A DNA stretch of 64,000 bases from Ichthyophthirius multifiliis (taxonomy: Eukaryota > Ciliophora > Oligohymenophorea > Hymenostomatida), in contig NW_004086454.1 of NCBI RefSeq assembly GCF_000220395.1, positions 44,339-108,338 of the forward strand, written 5' to 3'. The notes beneath the pieces were generated by a model that ran no database searches, was not told where the DNA came from, and saw nothing but the letters and a program-made list of their open reading frames with translations. A program made the position numbers and the translations under genes. How positions within the stretch are numbered: position 1 is the first letter of the stretch; every line of letters begins with the position of its first letter. Positions 48,341-59,738 of the stretch are shown here, one piece after another.

Positions 48341-49947
48341 ATGAGTTAAACTGAAATTCGAATATGTGGACACTTTAAGCTTGGTAAAAAAATAAGATCA
48401 ATAACTTAAGTTTAACATTATTAAGCAAAAAATATTTAAAGTGACTAAAATGTTTTAATAAAAATTGAAGAAACGAAATATCGTCATCCACAAGTAATTA
48501 ATATTTAAAGTAAAAAAAAAATATTAATATGAATAAATACTAAAGCCTTTAAAAATGATATAAATATAAAAAATTAGATAAAATATTAAAAATCATATAA
48601 GTTTTAAAATATCTGCTTTTTGTTTAATAATTTTATTTTCAAACTAATCGGCATAAAAAAAAAATTAATACAAAATACAATAGTATCTTATTATTGTTTT
48701 TGATTTATAAAAGCAAATAAAAAAATAAATATTTTAAACAAAAGCGAATATAAAAAATATGAAGATTTTTTAATACAAAAAAGACATATTTTTTTTTTTT
48801 TTTTTAAAAAAAAAAGTTATTATATGAAGGAAAGATCCTGTAAAATTTATAAGGAGGAATAGGTATTCCAAGCATGTTTTGGTATAAAAAAAAAAAAAGA
48901 AGATAAATAAAGAAAAAAATTAGGTGTGGTTAAGAAGGAGATAACAATTTTTTGGTAATGGAAGAATTAGGAGAAAGCTTAGAGTAATTATTTTAAAATT
49001 GTAATCGAAAATTTTCTTTAAAAACTGTGCTAATGATAGGAGTTTAAATATTAAAATCGATAGAATATATGCATTATAAATCATATATAAATCGTGAGAT
49101 AAATTCATAAAACTTTCATTTGGGTATTTAATTGTAAAACATAAATAAAATATTTTAATTAAATTTTGGATCCGCAAAAAAATATAAGGATTCCTAAACA
49201 CATGAGCATATACCTTTTCGAGAAAAAAAACCTTTAATAGGTATTAATTTTATTTTAAAGTATCATAAATAATAAAAAAAAAGGTGCTTCTCGATTTGCA
49301 AGTATTAATGCACACTTAGGATATGAATTATCAAGAAGAGATGATATTGAAAGCCTTGCTTATATGTTAATTTATTTTTTAAAGGGTAGCTTACCTTGGA
49401 AAGGTTTGAAAATGACAAACAAACAAGCAAAATTCTAAAAAGTAAAAGAAATAAAAACTAAATAATCTATATAAGAACTGTGCAAAGGGTGTCCGAAAAG
49501 TATTGAACTTTTTTTAGAATATTCTAGAAGTTTAGGTTTTGAAGATAAACCAGATTATACCTACTTAAAAGGTATTCTTTTAGAAACTTTTCATAATTAA
49601 GGTTTTATATTTGATTTTATTTATGACTGGGTGCTTTTACCTTTGAATAAAATAGAGAACTTGGAAAAACTAAGTATTTTTTTTTATATTTATTATTAAA
49701 AAAGTTAATAAAAGGTAAAATTCCTATTGATATAGATTTAAATTCAGATGAAATTAAAACATTAGAAGAAATCGAAAAATAAATATAAGAAGAATAAATC
49801 AATTAAAATCAAGGAAATGAAATATTATAAATCCAAATTTAAAAATAAAACATATAATAAATATAATTATAACAATAAAAAGAGACCTTAAAAAAAAATC
49901 AAAAATAAAAATAAAACCAAAAGAAATAAGAATGCAATATTTTTTGA
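48341..49947 (+). CDS. Casein kinase 1-family pseudokinase, 385 aa
   Basis: Introns 48494-48816 (323 nt, longest here), 48882-48923, 49241-49283 and 49674-49714; 386 codons (checked). Co-linear with CK1 throughout: [116 protein letters not shown] and [10 protein letters not shown]. Yet catalytic elements are lost: the glycine loop (IGSGSFG in CK1) is IRSITQV; the HRDIKPxN loop is NREINSQN; DFG is NFG. The VLIK lysine remains. The SINxHLGxExSRRDD block, which binds pre-phosphorylated substrates in CK1, is conserved. So it probably scaffolds or binds rather than phosphorylates. The 80-residue tail is Gln-rich. Confidence 0.9.
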
Positions 49948-50060
49948 AAAAAAAAAATTTAAAAATAACATATTTTTATTATTATTAAATATTTTAATTT
50001 TTTCTTATTTTTATAAATAAAAAAAATAAGTAAATATATATTTTTATCTAAATAAAAAAA

Positions 50061-52580
50061 ATGTCTTCACAGCAAATACAATAATGTAAGAAATCTTTAT
50101 TTAAAATATAAATAATAAAATAGATTCGAAGTCTCCTGTAAAGTAAACATAATCTACATTTACAAATATATCAAAATTAAGCGAATAAAAGTTTTAACAA
50201 CCAGAATATGACAATACTATATAATCAATAAGCAAAAGCCAAAATATACAAAAAGATATTTATTAATTTAACTCAGAAAGCATTAAATAAAGATTAAGAG
50301 TTATTTTTACTTATTATTGCACATTTGGAGACCGTTAAAATTTTTAGATTTTAAAATCAAACAAATTTAATAAATTAATGTCTGATATAGAGATAAAAGA
50401 TAATTTAATACCTTAAAATACTTTAGATTTATTATATGTGTAATTTACTTAAAACAAACAGAATTTAGATTTCAAAGGCTTTTGTAATTTGTTAACAAAG
50501 ATTTCTTAGATTATTTATTAAGATAAAAATTAAGAAAACTCTTTATTATTGTTAATTCAAGACTATTTTGATAAAATTTTTGACATAATTTACTAATAAA
50601 CTGATTTAGGAATTAATTTATAATCAATCTCTTAACCAATAAATTAATAATGTATTTTAGTTTTGAAAAATATAAATTTAATATTGAAAAAAATATATTG
50701 TGTAAAATTTATTTTATATTTGTTTTTTTAATGAATATATATATTTATTTAAAAAAATCAGGTTTATTTCCCTTGGGAAAATATAAACTAATTACAATAT
50801 TAAGAAAATTTTTAAAAATCTTTAGATTCTTTATTTATTTTTTTAAAAGATTATGAATTATGTCCAAAACTTTTTAGTAAAAGTATATCTTATTTGCTTT
50901 TTACTGAATTAATAGAATGTAATAATTATGAATTGTTAAAAAACAATTAATAGGTATATAATCCTTATGGGTTAGAAGATTAAGGGACACTTTTTACTTT
51001 AAATAAGTTTATTACCTTTATTATTAGAAGTAGTTAAATATTATCAAAAGAATTTTATTAAGTAATTATTCAAAGATAAAATTCAGACTTTGAAAAGCTA
51101 ATCTTATTATTAGAACATATGGAAATTAGTTAAGGATTTTAATGTTTTTAATAAAAAAATCATTAAACAAATAATTCTAAAATGACTTTATTAATTAAAG
51201 AAAATGCATTCAAATAAGTATTTATTTTTTTATAGTATAAAATAATAAAAACAGAACAAAATAGATTAAAGGAAATGATTGTGAAAAATCAGCTTCAAGA
51301 AGTCCTCATTTTACATAAACGAATAGTGAATTAAAGAAAAAATAAGAATTAGAAGAAAAATTAGAAAATGATAAAAAAAAAAAAAATATAGCTGAAACAT
51401 ATAATGAAGATTTAAAAAAAATATTCAAATTTTTTTGCTAATAATAAGGTGATCCATGTAACACCTAAACAATGAAATCAATAACTCTATTAAAATTATT
51501 AAAAGAAGTAGGCATTTTAAACGAGAAAATTAATTAAACATTTGTAGATTGTTTGGTTGCAAAATTAACAGGAAACATAAGCATAATAAACTTTAATTAG
51601 TAGTAGTAAAAATTTTACAATCTATAAATTAAATCTCCTACATTTAAAAATAATCAAAAAAATGGTGCAAAAGGTAAAATTGAATATGAACATTTTTTAA
51701 AAATCCTTCAGGAAATCTCGAAAATAATTTATTAAGAATTAAATGAAGATCAGGCTTTCTAGAATATTATTCAGAATTACATTCTTAAATTACAATTATA
51801 AATATAAGAATGTAAATTAAGATAAACAAATGAATATATTAATACTTTAATGGATATTTTAAATGATTAAGAAATTGTAAAAAAAAAAAATATTTTAATT
51901 TTAATTAATCTATAATAAAAAGATTGATTTATTAGAAGAAATTCATAAATAAATTTTCGTATATTTTTAAATTTATTCATAATATGGAAAAATGAATGTT
52001 GAAAAATTCTTTAAATTTTGTTATGATTTCCAAATTTTCCCTTATTTACTTTCTAAAGCTTAATTATATAACATTTTTTAATCTTTGGCTACTTTATATG
52101 AATAAAATACTTAGAAATGTTATTTATCTTAAAATAATACGACAAATGTTTCTCCACATAAAAGTTTTTAAGTACAGAAGGAATTTATTGATTAACATTT
52201 ATTTGTTGAGTCAATTGCTCTATGTGCAATTTACATATATTAAGAAGAACAAAGCTACTTAAAAAGAATCATTTATTTGTTAGAAAAAATAAATAGTTCT
52301 AATGGATCTGAAGTAGTTATTAAATAACTAGGATATACAAGGTTTTTTTTTCAAATAAAACAATATATAAATACAAAAATATATAAACATGTATAGAAGT
52401 CCTACAGGTATTTAGTGGGATTTATTAATAAATATAAGGGAGAAATATAAAGATTAATATAATTAATTATTTGGAAAAAGTAGCAAAGCCATTAAAAAAT
52501 AATAATAAAATTAAGAATAATTTAATATTTTTAATCGTATTCTTATTAATGCTTTAAGTAATCAATAAAATAATATATGA
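50061..52580 (+). CDS. 726-aa protein with repeated TPPP/EF-hand-like helical modules, unknown function
   Basis: Introns 50086-50123, 50652-50804, 51218-51264, 51877-51922 and 52342-52396; 727 codons (checked). Near residue 75: RVIFTYYCTFGDRQNFQILK then SNKFNKLMSDIEIKDNLIPQ and NTLDLLYVQFTQNKQNLDFK, which resembles the p25-alpha (TPPP) pattern (FGD, KF-KL-x-D-x-x-I, then LDFxxF). A second module has FKSLDSLFIFLKDYELCPKL-like content (DYELCPKLFSKSISYLL) and NPYGLEDQGTLFTLNKFITF; a third reads GKMNVEKFFKFCYDFQIFPY. The repeats suggest tandem helical calmodulin-like folds without calcium-binding loops. No TM segment. Likely microtubule- or cilium-linked, by inference only. The domain name is tentative; ciliates have several such proteins. 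Confidence 0.7.
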
Positions 52581-52993
52581 AAATAAATGTATATATAAAT
52601 TAAATTTTTATTAAAATAATGAAATATAAATTATTATTATTTAATTAATTTAATAAAATATTCTTTTTTAAAAATATGTTTTAAACAGATAATTTAAAAA
52701 GTACCGCTTCCTTATAAAATAAAACTTTCTGTTATATCCATATGCATATATACAACTCTATTTTTAGTGTAGTATTTTATATTTCGAATTCATTTTTTAT
52801 TATATTATTTAGGTTTTTTAAATCAATAAATTGTTTAGATTTAATTTATAATTAAAATATGCTTTATTATAATTTATTTAAATCTTCTTCTCCTTTTTAA
52901 GCGTTTTGTATTTCATACTTTTTTAAAAAAAATTAAATTTAAATAATCTACTTCTAGTTTTATTCTATATCTATTTAATTTTTATAAATACAT
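52562..52993 (-). CDS. Small coiled-coil protein, 121 aa
   Basis: Introns 52951-52918 and 52756-52725 leave three exons of 122 codons (checked). Protein starts MYLQKLNRYRIKLEYEIQNA, then a coil (EEDLNKLQQSIFQLQIKSKQ) and a more hydrophobic end containing ILQGSGTFQIICLKHIF. Family not recognised. Its last 19 nt overlap the 3' end of the convergent gene at 50061-52580. Start not certain: the frame is open upstream. Confidence 0.45.
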
Positions 52994-53803
52994 GTTTTAA
53001 TACTATATTTATAATTTCCACCTTTTTAAAAATATATTAATTAATAGTAAATAAAAATTATTTTAAAATTATTTATGGTGAGACTAATGAAAAGACTTTT
53101 TTCCAAATAATTGTAGTTTTTAAAGTATATAAAGCAATAATTTAATATACAGAGTAATTAAAAAATTAGCTGTGTATAAAGTTAATATAATTAATTCTTT
53201 TATTTAGATAAATTTTTAACATTTATATAGATACAAATAATTAAATTTATAAAAATTATAGATATAAAAATAATAAAAAAATAAACATTTTGACAAAAAA
53301 AATAGACTATTTTTATTTTATTTAAAAAATAAAAATATATCTTTGAAACAAATAGTCTGATTTAAAGATTAATTTATGTATAAAATGACTACTCTTCATT
53401 TTATTTATAAATCTAATAAATTTTAAAATAACATCATATTAAGGAATTTATTAATCCGAAATTTATAAATCAATTGTGTATGTATTATTAATAACTTTAT
53501 AAATTTGATATAAAATGATTTTTTAATTACTATTTATAAAGGTAAAAATATCAATATGTATATATTCTAATTTATTCAATATTAAAAAAATGTAAAGAAA
53601 ATATATAAGATATATTTATAAATATAAATTATTAAAATTTATAGATTATTATTTTTAAAGAATATTTATGAATTGATTTTTTGTATAAAATATTAAAAAT
53701 TTAGTAATTATTGTTGATTTATGCTTCAAATATATAAACAAAAATAGATAATAGTAAATATAATAAAAATATTTTCAGATATATATTAAAATAATAATAA
53801 ATA

Positions 53804-53836
<33 letters not shown>

Positions 53837-54215
53837 TTATATATTTATATATTTATATATTTATATATTTCATATATTTAATTTTTTTATTTTTTATTTT
53901 TGCATATATATTCTTTATTTTATTTTTATGTTTAATTTAATATAATTATTTCGTATAAAATACATAAATTTTATTTAAATATTTTTATTAATTAGGTATA
54001 TATATTAAAATATTAATTATATATTATATTATATTCAATTAATTTTATTTTTTATATATTTTAATATTTTATTATTTAAAAAATTACAATAGTTTTGAAT
54101 TTTTATAAAATATTTTTTTATACTAATCTTATACGATTTTAAAATAAATAAATTAATTTAAAAAGAAATAAAGATATTAAAATATGAAATCATTTAAAAA
54201 AAAAATATAAAAAGT
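52994..54215. other. AT-rich spacer
   Basis: No gene recognised. Holds an AT tract followed by a TTTATATA repeat at about 53805-53880. Confidence 0.5.
53831..53880. repeat. TTTATATA octamer repeat
   Basis: Five or six tandem copies of an 8-nt unit next to an AT dinucleotide tract. Confidence 0.75.
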
Positions 54216-55407
54216 TCATTTTATATTAATTTAACTTTAACTATTAACATGATTAGAATTAAAAATATTATCTTTATTAATGTTACTATATTCAGATTCA
54301 TTTTATTAAAAGTTTTTTTCATTTTTATTATTACTTTTTTTATTTTTCATTTCTTAAATTTTTATTTTAGAAACTTCAAAAAATTATTTTTTGCTATATT
54401 TTCTTTTCAAAGCTTCGAACTTTTTCTCATCAATTTTTTAAATAATTTAACATATTTTCCATCCTGATTCTTTTAATTATTTTTCTTAATACCCGCTTCT
54501 TTTTTCAATTTGTTATATTAATTTTTTTTAAATTACTCCTTATATTCTTAGTTTTATAACCAAATAGCAACATGATCCACAAATAACACTTGGCCTTAAT
54601 CCAATAAATTAATATTCTAGAATACAAATATCTATGAAATATTAAATAAGAAAATAGTTTTTCATGTCTATTTCATCTTATTTAATAAAATAACCTAAAT
54701 AGCTATTAGGAATAACCACTAAAATATCAAATTTTAAACATTCTAAAATACTAGCTTCCATTTAAATAATATCATTCTATAAATAAGCTCCATCACATAT
54801 TTTTTATAAATTTTTAATTGAAGGAGTATTATATACTTCCTCATATTTAGATGCTATAAATAAGCAGGTTATTCCAACTAACTAAAAGTTTTCTACTTTT
54901 ATATTTTTTAAAGACAAATATCTGTCTATTAAATTTATTGATATTTAGAAGGTTTCTATTTTTAAATTAAATTTTTAATGAACATCCACTAACCAGCCTA
55001 GAAGTAAATTTCTCATATTTTATGTTATTTCTGTTTATATTAATATCATGTAACCAATTTTTGGTATATAATTAATCTTTTTATTATTTAATTTATAATT
55101 TTATATTTATTATATAATTAAAATTTTATATATATTTTTATAATTATTTTACTTCTGTATTTTTTAAATTTTTGATTATTTATTCATTATATTGAAGATA
55201 TTATTAGTCTTTATTAGATGTTTTTTATTATTTTTTTTCAATAAATTATATTGTTTAATTATTATAATTGTTTGTTATTGTTATTTTCAGCATTTTATCA
55301 TTATTTTTTAAAAAATTTTAATCTTCATTTGTATATACGGGAATTTTTTAAGAAAGTAAAATATCGCATTTCGGTAAAATACTAAATGATGTATTATTTT
55401 ATCTCAT
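54216..55407 (-). CDS. B-type (mitotic) cyclin, 371 aa
   Basis: One intron (55152-55077); 372 codons (checked). The cyclin box starts INYIPKIGYMILIQTEITQN then MRNLLLGWLVDVHQKFNLKI, followed by SINLIDRYLSLKNIKVENFQ, VGITCLFIASKYEEVYNTPS and MEASILECLKFDILVVIPNS. MRxxLxxWLVDVHxKF and the Arg/Lys/Glu cyclin-fold core (KYEE) mark an A/B-type cyclin that activates CDK1. A second cyclin fold follows with YQFIGLRPSVICGSCCYLVI. No destruction box (RxxLxxI/VxN) is evident in the 110-residue N-terminus. The frame stays open upstream of the chosen ATG. C-terminal tail is Lys/Asn-rich. Confidence 0.88.
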
Positions 55408-56628
55408 TAAAAATTTTTTGAAAAATACTCGTGAAATAATATCATAACTTGAATTTCTAGATTTATATATCTAAAAAAAGTTATTTTATTTTTGGTTTTT
55501 TTCGCTTAAAAGCTTTTTGTTTTTTAATGATAAAATTAAAATATATTTTAATGGAATTTTTTTTTAAAAACTATACCTTTTCTTAAATTTAATTTATTGT
55601 TTATCTTAATATTAATGTAGAACTATTAATTTTAAATATGCTATTTTTGTTATTTTAAAAAACATTTTAGTTTTATATATCTACATTATTTAAATACCTT
55701 TATATTTTTAATATATGATAAATTATTATAAAAATATGAAAAGGTTTAAAGTATATATTTATTTACATTTTTCAATTTTTTACAAATGGCAAAATTTATA
55801 TAATTATTTGTACAAATTGTTTTTTTTATTTTTAATGCAATTTTTTTTTTAATAAATTAATCAATTAAACAAAAAAAAGGGAGTTATCGATTTTTTATAT
55901 TATTTTTTATTATTTTCTGTGTTTTTTTAAAAAAAAAATACAGAAAAGTTAATAAAAAAATATAAACAAATTATAATAATATGTAGTTTTTTATTTAATA
56001 TAATTAAATATATAATTATAAACAAATTTAAAATTAATAAATAAAAACAAAGTATTTTTAATACAAATTTTAATTTAAATTTCATAAAAATGTTTTTAAA
56101 ATAAAAATTAGTATAATAAAAGTATAAATTATTTTTATAGAAAAAAAATATTTTTATAGAATATATGACTTTTATATGAAATTTAATTCCAATATAAAAT
56201 ATAAATATATATCTTTTTATAAATTGATATATTTTTTTATTTTATTTTCAATATTTAAATTACTAATTAAATGACAAGAAATAACTTAAATATATTTAAA
56301 ATTAACTTTTATTCACATAAAATTTTAAAAAAACTTATTTATTATAAAAAAATAGATTAATTATATTGATAATAATTATTATTATAAATAATATAAATAA
56401 ATATTATTATTCATTAAAAATATAGATTGAAAATTATAATATATATGCATAAATTAATATAGTATAATAATTTACTACAATAATATTTTTTTTTTTAAAA
56501 AAAATTATTTATTAATAAATTCTAATAATTAAGATACAAATAAAGTAAATAAAAGAAAAAGAAAAAAAAATATATATAATAAATTTGTAAAATAAAAAAA
56601 AAAAAAAAAAAAAATAGAAAAAAAATAA
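55408..56628. other. AT-rich spacer between divergent genes
   Basis: Upstream regions of the cyclin and YTH genes; long A run just before the YTH start. No gene found. Confidence 0.5.
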
Positions 56629-57512
56629 ATGAGCGATAATACATTTCGCGCAGATTTTTCTTCATTTTTAAATTAGGCAACAGATAAATCTTCCTAATAA
56701 AAATCTATATAGCAATAAACATAATAAAAAATAATCATAGATACAAGTGTAAATAAATCATTTAATCCATTCACAGATTTTCAAAAACCGAATATATTTA
56801 ATTTATTTTAGAAAAATAAAATTGAGTAAAATAAAATATATAAAATATAACATACAAAAAATAAAAAAAAAGTGATAAATAATAAAGACCAATTGTTTAC
56901 AAAAAATAAGATATAGAAATATGTTAAAAATAAGAAAAATAAATTAGTTCAGGACAAATAAAATAAATCCAAGAAAATTTATAATCTCCAAAATAAGAAA
57001 GCATTTAATAATAGAATTCTTATTTTATTATAAAAAATAAATTATAAGATTTTAAGTAAATTTTAATCGAAAAAAATATTTGTCTTTTAAAAAGTGCTCA
57101 CGAAAAGCTAAGCGAAGCGTATAAAACTAGTGAAAAAGTATATTTAATATTTTCATGTTTAGAACTAAAGTAATTTTACGGATACGCATTAATGATAAGT
57201 GAACCTGATGATTTAAAATTTATAATAAACGAACTAGAAGAAGTACAAAATAATTTAAAATTAGAAAAATATCCTTAATATGTATAAATTGAATGGTAAA
57301 TACAGTATCCAGTAAGTTATGAAAATTGCAAAAATATAAAAAATCCATGGAATAAAAACCTTGAAATATTTATTTCAAAAGAAATACAAGAAGTAGAATG
57401 TAATGCAGCTCAATAGCTATTGTAAATTTTAAATGATCCTCCACCATTAGAAGATAATACAGATAATAGTGAAAAAAAATATAGTCAAGAAATAGAAGAA
57501 AATGATAATGAA

Positions 57513-57576
<64 letters not shown>

Positions 57577-59004
57577 CACAAAATAATTAATAATAAAATA
57601 CTTAATAATAAAATAATTAACAATAAAAAATAGTTTTTAAATAGTCTTTTTAATCGTATAATAATGTATTTTAAACCCCTTTTTATCACCCTCTTTATAT
57701 ACCTGGTTAATAAATGCATATTCCCAATATTCTTTAGAATTAATTTTTTTCTAATAATTAAGGTAAAAAAAGGAATGATTTTCATTAATTATAAAACCTT
57801 TAACATTTTGATTTTTCGAAAACTGTTAAAAATAGTAATAACAGCAATAATAATAATTCTTTTTCTAATAAAAAATAATAATTCAATAAAGATTTCAAGA
57901 ATTCTTCAAAAAATTAAAATGATGATAGTCTTTCTGATATTAGTTAAAAATATTATGATATTCCTAAAAAAAATGAAAAAAGAAGAAGATCTTCAAGCAT
58001 AAGTTCATAAGATTCTCGAAAAAAAAAAAATTATAAAAAAAATTAAAATTTATAAAAAAATAAAGAAATTCTTCAGTTTCTTCAGGTGAAGACAAAAAAA
58101 ATAAAAAAAAAAGTAAAGAAAAAAAAAGAAGAACTTCGAGAAGTTTGAAAAGATATTCTAGAAGTCCAAAAAGAACTTCTAGAAGCCCTAAAAGAACTTC
58201 AAGAAGTCCAAAAAGAACTTCTAGAAGTAAAAAGAGATCCTCAAGAAGTTTAAAAAGATAATATAATGAGAGTAGTGATAGAAGCTAAAATAAAAAAGAA
58301 TATTTAGAGTAAAAATATTAAAATAAATAGGATAATAATAAAAATAAAGAAAAATACAATAATAAAGATAAATATGAGAAAAAATATGATAATAAATATG
58401 ATAAAAAATATGATAAAAAATATGATAATAAATACGATAACAAATAAGATAAAAAATATGATAAAAAATAAGAAAACAAATATGAAAATAATGAGAAAAG
58501 TAGAGAAAGAAGTAATTATAAAGAAAGTAGAAGAAGTAAAGAAAAAATAAGTAAAAATAAAGAAAAAAAACAAGAAAAATAAATAAAAAATAAATAAAAA
58601 CATGGTTAAGAAAATGATTAATTATCAAAAAAAAAAGTATAAAAAAGTAGCAATAGTAAAGAAAAAAGTAATGTAAAAATTAAAGAAAAAGAAAATGAAA
58701 AATATAAAGAAGAAATAAATAATGAAAAATAATTAAATAGTGATAATAAGAAAACATAAAAAAAAGAAAATTCTAAAAATGAAGAGTTCATATAAAAATC
58801 TAATGATACAAATAACGATAATATTTCAAATAATAATATTTAAAGTATTCTTGATAATATATCTAATCGTAAAAATTCATAATAAAATACAATTATAGCT
58901 AAATCAAAAATCGAAATAATAAATGAAGGAGGATAAAAAAAAATATTTATAAATAAAAATTATATAGATTAATAATCGAATTAATAATAACGTTAAAAAT
59001 AACC

Positions 59005-59065
<61 letters not shown>

Positions 59066-59152
59066 TAAGAAACTAAAAAAGTATTAAGTATTAAATAATA
59101 AATTAAACTTTCTATTGCAGATAGAATTAATAAAAAGAACCATAATAACTGA
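56629..59152 (+). CDS. YTH-domain (m6A reader) protein with RS-like domain and two poly-Q tracts, about 841 aa; two frame breaks
   Basis: Three reading frames cover the gene in order. A basic 145-residue N-terminus leads into a YTH domain: LLKSAHEKLSEAYKTSEKVY, LIFSCLELKQFYGYALMISE, IEWQIQYPVSYENCKNIK, then NPWNKNLEIFISKEIQEVEC and ILNDPPPLED. The cage tryptophans (W of IEWQ; a second in NPWNK) and the YTHDC1-like PPPLED end are present. A pure poly-Q follows, then a Pro/Tyr/Asn-rich segment, an RS-like block of SRSPKRT repeats, KYDN/KYDK tetrapeptide repeats, a charged region and a second poly-Q. Likely nuclear m6A-dependent splicing factor. The frame changes once at an A7 run (57070-57076) and once in the A runs at 58020-58065; the total is two bases short, so one extra base at each would restore a single frame. 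Confidence 0.85.
57516..57575 (+). repeat. (TAA)20 microsatellite encoding poly-Gln
   Basis: Twenty consecutive TAA codons within the YTH-protein gene, in the Gln reading of TAA. The opposite strand gives the spurious poly-Ile frame. Confidence 0.9.
59006..59062 (+). repeat. (TAA)19 microsatellite encoding a second poly-Gln
   Basis: Nineteen TAA codons near the C-terminus of the YTH-protein gene, preceded by a QQQRQKQP-like stretch. Confidence 0.9.
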
Positions 59153-59738
59153 AAAAAGAATAAATAATTAATATTTATGATTTAGGATTTTTTATTTTAT
59201 TTTTTAAAGGTATAACTATGAATATAAAAAAATATCACAATATATATTTATTTGTTTTTTTATTATTTAATTTTAATTTTATGTTATATATTTGATTTTT
59301 TTTATGTTAAAGTATTTAAGTTCTTTTATATTAATATTCATTTTTTTTTATAAATATTTTTTTTAAATTCATTTATTATTTACTAATAATATTTTTTATA
59401 AATATATTCGACAAAATTAAAATACTATAATAAATACAATATTTCTTTTTTTTTATTAATCTAGTATTTAAATTATATTAATTAAATATTTTTTTATATT
59501 TAAGAAATTTAATTTTTATAAAAGCTATTAATATAAAAATAAAAATATTTGTATAAATTAAATTTTCATAAATATATTTCTTCTTTTATATCTTATTTAT
59601 ATTAATCTATTTTCTTTTTTTCTAATTATTTTTTCAATGTAAGTATTTATCCAAATTTTTAATACAATAAATCTCTATAATTATTTATTTAATTTTTTTA
59701 TTCTCTATTTTGATTTTATAAGTATACAATAGTTTAGC
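59153..59738. other. AT-rich spacer between convergent genes
   Basis: T-rich runs, no gene. Confidence 0.45.

Noticed and set aside
50650-50856. Plus-strand ORF of 68 codons
   Set aside because: Lies largely within the second intron of the 726-residue gene; Phe/Lys/Ile only.
57370-57579. Minus-strand poly-isoleucine ORF
   Set aside because: It is the complement of the TAA repeat that encodes poly-Gln in the YTH gene.
58221-58628. Two hydrophobic minus-strand ORFs rich in Phe, Ile and Tyr
   Set aside because: They are antisense to the KYDN/KYDK repeat of the YTH gene.
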